NCBI GenBank assembly: GCA_964473205.1
Contig: CAYYOK010000137.1
Span: 1 to 8,536, forward strand
Length of the DNA: 8,536 nucleotides
Source: CAYMRL01 sp964473205
GTDB lineage: Bacteria > Deinococcota > Deinococci > Deinococcales > Trueperaceae
Reading direction: 5' to 3'
The position numbers and the translations under genes were made by a program. Below, one piece after another: positions 5,032-8,536 of the stretch. The notes below the pieces were generated by a model, which worked only from the letters and a program-made list of their open reading frames with translations, was not told where the DNA came from and made no database searches. How positions within the stretch are numbered: position 1 is the first letter of the stretch; each line of letters starts with the position of its first letter.

Positions 5032-7593
5032 GTGCTGACGCTGCCTGCCGCGCTGCGCCCGCTCGCTGCCTCGCCCCACTGGGTGACGTGGCGGTGGGTC
5101 GCGCGCGCAGGCGGCCGCCGCGACAAGCCGCCCTTCAACCCGCGCAACCCGGAGGCCTTCGCGTCAACACGCCGCCCGGACAGCTGGGCCGGCTTCGACC
5201 TTGCCGCCGCAGCCGTGGCGCGCAACCAGGCCGACGGCGTCGGCTACGTGCTGCTGCTCGACGAACGGCTGATCGCGCTCGACCTCGACGACTGCCGCGA
5301 TCCGCAGAGCGGCGCGCTCGAGCCCTGGGCGATCGCGCTGGTCGAGGAGGCCGACAGCTACACCGAGATCACGCCCTCCGGCACGGGGCTGCGCATCCTC
5401 GGCCTGAACGAGAGCATCGCCGCGAGCCTGCACCACACGATCCGGAAGGATCCCGGTCAGGTCGAGATCTACCACCGTTGCCCGCGCTTCATCACCGTCA
5501 CCGGCGCGCGCCAGCCCGACACGCCCGACGCGCTGCGGCCGATCTGCGACCTGGTCGGGCGCATGCTGATGGTGGCGCAACGGCGCGAGGTGGGCAGCGA
5601 ACTGTTCCCACCGCGCGCACCCAATCCCGACGCCGCCGCGCCGATCGAGAACATCACCGCCGCGCTGGCGCAGATCCCCAATGCCGACGTCGCCTGGGAC
5701 GACTGGTCGCGCATCGGCATGGCGGTATGGCGCGCCTCGGGCGGCAGCGGCGGCGGCCTTGCCGCCTGGAGCCGCTGGTCGGCGAAGAGCCGCAAGCACA
5801 TCGACGGCGCCTGCGAGGAGCGCTGGCAGCACTGGTTCCAGAGCCCGCCCTCGCGCATCGGCTTCGGCACCCTCTACCACCTCGCACGCGCGCAGAACCC
5901 GCTCTGGGTCCCGCCCACGCTGACCAGCAAGCCGAACGGCAGCGGGCAGCACGGGAGTGCGCCCACAAGCCCCACGGCCACGCAGCACGATTGGGATCGG
6001 TCGCCCGGCTCGACCGATGACCGCACGACCGCGCCCGCCGCAGCGGACTGGCCGGAGCCGGTGAACTTCCTCAGCCGTCCCGTCATGGCGGTCGCGCTCG
6101 GCGAGCGCCACATGCCTGAGCCGATCCTCGCCTTCGCCCACGACACCGCCCGTCGCATGGGCACCGCGCCGATCGCCGTGGCGCTGGCCGCGATCGTCAC
6201 CGCGAGTGCGGCGATCAGCGACGCGTGGCAGATCCAGCCCAAGCAGCACGATCCCACCTGGGTCGAGGAGCCACGGCTGTGGGGGGCGATCGTCGGCCCG
6301 CCCTCGGTGCTGAAGAGCCCGATCCTGCGCGCCACCACCGCGCCGCTCGATCACCTCGAGGCGGAGGCCACTCGGCGCCACGCCGAGGACATGCGCCGCT
6401 ACAAGGCCGAGCTGAAGCGCTGGAAGGCGGAAGGATCCGATCCCGAGACCGAACCCACCGCGCCGCGGCTCGCGCGCTGGCTGGTCGAGAACGCCACCGT
6501 CGAGGCGATCAGCGAGGTGCTCCGCACCGATGGCGAGGGCAGGTTCACCGCGCCCGCACGGAAGGTCCTGATCCGCCAGGACGAGCTCTCGGAGTGGGTC
6601 GCCAATCTCGACCGCTACCGCCAGGGCGGCCGCGGCGGCGGCGATCGCGGTGCCTATCTCCGCCTGTTCAACGGCGGCCGGTTCGTGATCGACCGCGTGC
6701 AGCGCGGCGCCTTCGCCGTGCCGAACTGGTCGGCCTGCCTGCTGGGCGGCATCCAGCCGGAGGTGATCGCCCGCATCGCCCAGGAGGCGGCGGACGATGG
6801 GCTGCTGCAGCGCTTCCTGTTCGCCGTGGTGGCGCAGACCGAGCCGGGCGAGGACCGCCCTCCTGATGCGGCGGCGCTCGAGCGCTACCGCGCGCTGATC
6901 CCGGCGCTCACGGCGCTGAACCCGCCGACCGGACTCGATGGGTCGGTGCGTGCGGTCACGTTCGCCGCCGACGCACACCGCCATCGTCATGCGGTCGACC
7001 GCCTCGCGCGCATGCTGATGCTGCTGCCGAACGGCTCGTCGCGGCGCCAGGCAGCGGCGGGGAAGCTGCCGGGGATCTTCGCCCGGCTGGCACTCGCCTT
7101 CCACCTGATTGGCATCGCCGATGCACGCGCACGCGCGGCCGAGCATCCTCCGATGCCGGTCGTGCGGCCGGAGACCGCGGCGATGGCAGCCGCGTTCCTC
7201 ATCGAGATCGCCATCCCCAACATGCTCGCCGCCGACGAGATCATGTTCGGCAGTCCCGGTGAGGCGGATGCCGAATGGATCGCCGGCTTCGTGCTGGCAC
7301 AGGGCGTCGAGCGGCTGACGATCCGCCAGCTGGTTCAGAACCGCCATGCATTCCGCGCGCCCGAGCGGCGCCGAGCGCTGCTCGCAGCCTTGGAGGCGAT
7401 GGTGGCCTTCGGGTGGCTCGAAGCCGAGCCGCACCCGCCGCACGCCGATCCCTCGGCGTGGATGGTCAATCCACTCGTGCACGAGCGCTTCCGACAGACC
7501 GCGGACGCTGAGCGGGATCGCCGCCAGCGCCTGCGTCGGGAACTCGAGCGTCTTCGTGCCGAGACACCGTGGCTGGAGGAAGAGCCCTTATGA
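5032..7593 (+). CDS. Primase / PriCT / DUF3987 helicase-like replication protein
   Basis: 853-residue replication protein with three parts. (1) Residues ~15-180: archaeo-eukaryotic-type primase-polymerase domain of the kind in phage NrS-1 polymerase; catalytic LIALDLDDC (80-88) with Asp84 and Asp86, YTEITPSGTGLRILG (110-124), and VEIYHRCPRFITVTG (144-158) with Glu145. (2) ~205-290: PriCT-like helical domain (WDDWSRIGMAVW, WSRWS, RWQHWF). (3) ~345-700: DUF3987 ATPase with P-loop GPPSVLKSP (422-430), Walker B-like VLIRQDELS (512-520), GGIQPE (572-577) and the Arg-bearing GLLQRFLF (590-597). A charged C-terminal coil (~815-848) follows. It would prime and probably unwind element DNA. GTG at 5032 is used: GGAG is 12 bases before, no in-frame ATG precedes Met178, and the family's N-terminal motif starts at once. 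Six bases separate it from the previous gene; the end overlaps an ATG at 7590. Confidence 0.93.
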   Translation: MLTLPAALRPLAASPHWVTWRWVARAGGRRDKPPFNPRNPEAFASTRRPDSWAGFDLAAAAVARNQADGVGYVLLLDERLIALDLDDCRDPQSGALEPWAIALVEEADSYTEITPSGTGLRILGLNESIAASLHHTIRKDPGQVEIYHRCPRFITVTGARQPDTPDALRPICDLVGRMLMVAQRREVGSELFPPRAPNPDAAAPIENITAALAQIPNADVAWDDWSRIGMAVWRASGGSGGGLAAWSRWSAKSRKHIDGACEERWQHWFQSPPSRIGFGTLYHLARAQNPLWVPPTLTSKPNGSGQHGSAPTSPTATQHDWDRSPGSTDDRTTAPAAADWPEPVNFLSRPVMAVALGERHMPEPILAFAHDTARRMGTAPIAVALAAIVTASAAISDAWQIQPKQHDPTWVEEPRLWGAIVGPPSVLKSPILRATTAPLDHLEAEATRRHAEDMRRYKAELKRWKAEGSDPETEPTAPRLARWLVENATVEAISEVLRTDGEGRFTAPARKVLIRQDELSEWVANLDRYRQGGRGGGDRGAYLRLFNGGRFVIDRVQRGAFAVPNWSACLLGGIQPEVIARIAQEAADDGLLQRFLFAVVAQTEPGEDRPPDAAALERYRALIPALTALNPPTGLDGSVRAVTFAADAHRHRHAVDRLARMLMLLPNGSSRRQAAAGKLPGIFARLALAFHLIGIADARARAAEHPPMPVVRPETAAMAAAFLIEIAIPNMLAADEIMFGSPGEADAEWIAGFVLAQGVERLTIRQLVQNRHAFRAPERRRALLAALEAMVAFGWLEAEPHPPHADPSAWMVNPLVHERFRQTADAERDRRQRLRRELERLRAETPWLEEEPL

Positions 7594-7799
7594 GCGCTGC
7601 CCATCCCCAGGCGTCGACCTGGATCCGTCGTACCAGAGCGAACTCGGAGGAAAGCATGTTGAGAATGTTGGGACGCGCGCGCGTACCGTGTTTGCACTCT
7701 CTCTCCTTTCTATCCTTTCCACTCACCTGCCTCACGCGCGCGCGTCCCAACATTCTCAACATCCCGGGCTGCGCGATGGTCGGGAGGGTCCGCCGATGA
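7590..7799 (+). CDS. Candidate small protein threaded through the hairpin (doubtful)
   Basis: A 69-codon open frame starts in an ATGA overlap with the primase stop and ends in an ATGA overlap with the next gene, the same coupling used across the operon. A second in-frame ATG at 7656 has a strong GGAGG (7646-7650) at 5 bases and would give a 47-residue product; this ATG is the first codon of the hairpin's left arm. The peptide has a basic start (MLRMLGRAR), a hydrophobic, Ser/Leu/Phe-rich middle (LHSLSFLSFPLTCL) and a basic end (RVRR), which could be a membrane-active or leader peptide. The composition is set largely by the inverted repeat, so the frame may be open by chance. It is listed because overlaps at both ends are unlikely to be accidental in an operon like this. 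Confidence 0.35.
   Translation: MSAAHPQASTWIRRTRANSEESMLRMLGRARVPCLHSLSFLSFPLTCLTRARPNILNIPGCAMVGRVRR
7656..7762. repeat. Perfect 29-bp inverted repeat with CG tract and pyrimidine-rich loop
   Basis: Arms 7656-7684 and 7734-7762 are exactly complementary over 29 bases. Each arm has two tandem 9-mers (ATGTTGAGA then ATGTTGGGA in the left arm), followed by GACGCGCGCGCGT, an alternating CG run. The 49-base spacer is mostly C and T (CTCTCTCTCCTTTCTATCC). No T-run follows, so it is not a standard intrinsic terminator. It lies between the primase-helicase gene and the next gene, 33 bases before the latter's start. It may be a replication origin with paired iterons, an RNA-processing hairpin, or a protein-binding site. 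Confidence 0.92.
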
Positions 7800-8335
7800 C
7801 CCCGGCGCTGTATGCGGCGCTGAAGTCGCACGTGGACGGCGTCGATGCCGTGGCGAGTGCGATGGAGCGCAAGTGGGGTGTTGGGCGGCTGCGGCTGCTG
7901 GTCGATGCCGCGCTGCGCGAGCGCTTCGACCGTCAGGCGGCGAAGTGGAACGCCGCCGTGTGGTCGAACGACCTCGAGCGCGTGCGTACCCAGGCTGGCG
8001 GCATGACGCGTGCCTGGCAGGCGCTGGATGCAGCGGCCGAGGCAGACGGGGCCGAGACGCTGAACCCCACCGTGTGGGAGGCGCGCATGCCGGACGGCCG
8101 GGTGTTCGGCTTCGTGCGCACCCTGCCCGAGGCGCACGCGGTGCAGCGCGACAACCGCGCCATGGAGGTGTGGACCGTCGAGGAGGTCGCGCGCGTGCTG
8201 GCCGCCCTCGATCCGTCGCAGATGCTCGGCGCTGTGAAGCAGGAGTTCCCTGGCGCCCGCGTCGAGCGGGTGCGCACGCTGCCCGACGGCGCGGATCTCG
8301 ACTACGACCTCGGCATCATGGAGCAGGTGGCATGA
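7796..8335 (+). CDS. Unknown 179-aa protein
   Basis: Family not recognised by name. Residues 1-85 are helical and charged (ALYAALKSHVDGVDAVASAMERKWGVGRLRLL, 4-35; LRERFDRQAAKWNAAVW, 40-56), with the rest an alpha/beta portion: VWEARMPDGRVFGFVRTLPEAHAV (93-116), EVWTVEEVARVLAAL (124-138) and FPGARVERVRTL (151-162), ending in an acidic YDLGIMEQVA. It looks like a conserved accessory protein of phage-like islands rather than a shadow frame. ATG at 7796 has GGAGG (7783-7787) at 8 bases and overlaps the end of the doubtful small frame as ATGA. The frame is open back to 7346, but that part overlaps the primase gene and the hairpin and has no start support. It ends in an ATGA overlap with the last gene. 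No signal peptide or transmembrane segment. Confidence 0.82.
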   Translation: MTPALYAALKSHVDGVDAVASAMERKWGVGRLRLLVDAALRERFDRQAAKWNAAVWSNDLERVRTQAGGMTRAWQALDAAAEADGAETLNPTVWEARMPDGRVFGFVRTLPEAHAVQRDNRAMEVWTVEEVARVLAALDPSQMLGAVKQEFPGARVERVRTLPDGADLDYDLGIMEQVA

Positions 8336-8536
8336 AGCTCCCCGGTGCTCCCATGCCGCCGCGCTCGTGCCTGCATCGCGCGACGAGCCCGACCACACCC
8401 ACGGAGCTCGATGCGCTGCGCCGCCGTGTCTGGCGCGAGCAGGGCGTGGTCTCGCTCGCGATCGACGACGTCACCGACCCGTGGCTGCGCCAGGCGCTGA
8501 TCAACGAGGCGACGAAGCGCTGGGGTGCGCGCGGAG
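8332..8536 (+). CDS. Unknown small protein, N-terminal part (cut by window edge)
   Basis: The first 68 residues are visible. After a Pro-rich start (LPGAPMPP) come TELDALRRRVWREQGVVSLAIDDV (24-47) and DPWLRQALINEATKRWGARG (49-68). The pattern of a basic helix with RRVWREQG followed by DPWLRQALINEATKRWG fits small conserved phage-island proteins of about 70-75 residues, so only a few residues are probably missing. No named domain is seen; its helical, basic nature would suit nucleic-acid or partner binding, but that is not evidence of function. ATG at 8332 overlaps the previous stop (ATGA); its ribosome site is weak (AGGTGG just upstream), so translation probably depends on coupling. Confidence 0.74.
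   Translation, partial: MKLPGAPMPPRSCLHRATSPTTPTELDALRRRVWREQGVVSLAIDDVTDPWLRQALINEATKRWGARG

Noticed and set aside
5164..7482. 772-codon open frame on the minus strand opposite the primase gene
   Set aside because: It is a GC-rich antisense shadow: Arg/Gly/His/Ala-rich low-complexity translation, no domains, no ribosome site, while the plus strand has clear primase and ATPase motifs.
7656..7762. Reading the 29-bp hairpin as an intrinsic terminator
   Set aside because: No T-run follows either arm, the loop is 49 bases, and coupled genes continue downstream.
1..8536. tRNA, rRNA, CRISPR array or attachment-site core
   Set aside because: No cloverleaf, no regularly spaced repeats and no element boundary could be seen in the window.

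Overview
The window is a gene-dense, high-GC stretch of an integrated, phage-like mobile element. There are no capsid, tail or lysis genes. It holds a truncated serine recombinase, a Cro/CI-type regulator, an AlpA/MerR-type helix-turn-helix protein and a replication/recombination module. The pairing of DUF2924 with a serine recombinase and the DUF3987 primase-helicase point to an alphaproteobacterial host, but this is inferred from gene content and base composition; there is no rRNA or housekeeping marker here.

Layout. Positions 1-1005 (minus strand): a tightly coupled trio of a 70-aa unknown protein, a DUF2924 protein and a large serine recombinase that runs off the left edge. Positions 1006-1252: a divergent control region with a palindrome. 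Positions 1253-1603 (plus): XRE-family repressor-like protein. Positions 1604-1868: non-coding, with two adjacent dyads and a possible promoter. Positions 1875-2087: a small conserved-looking protein. Positions 2088-2367: non-coding, dominated by a long inverted repeat that could fold as an RNA or act as a pair of operators. Positions 2368-8536: one plus-strand operon, almost every junction a 4-base ATGA overlap: AlpA-like HTH protein, unknown 113-aa protein, RuvC-like resolvase, unknown 64-aa protein, PD-(D/E)XK nuclease, unknown protein with an SSB-like tail, an 853-aa primase/PriCT/DUF3987 helicase-like protein, a hairpin-bearing spacer (itself an open frame), and two unknown small proteins, the last cut by the window edge.

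How it works together (inference). The recombinase trio would move the element, the XRE protein and its dyads would form the divergent switch, and the plus-strand operon would replicate and resolve the element's DNA: primase and ATPase to open and prime, a possible single-strand binder, a RecB-like nuclease and a Holliday-junction resolvase. The two most unusual pieces of DNA are the perfect 29-bp inverted repeat just after the primase gene (7656-7762), a candidate replication origin or RNA control element, and the 22-bp inverted repeat ahead of the operon (2140-2306).
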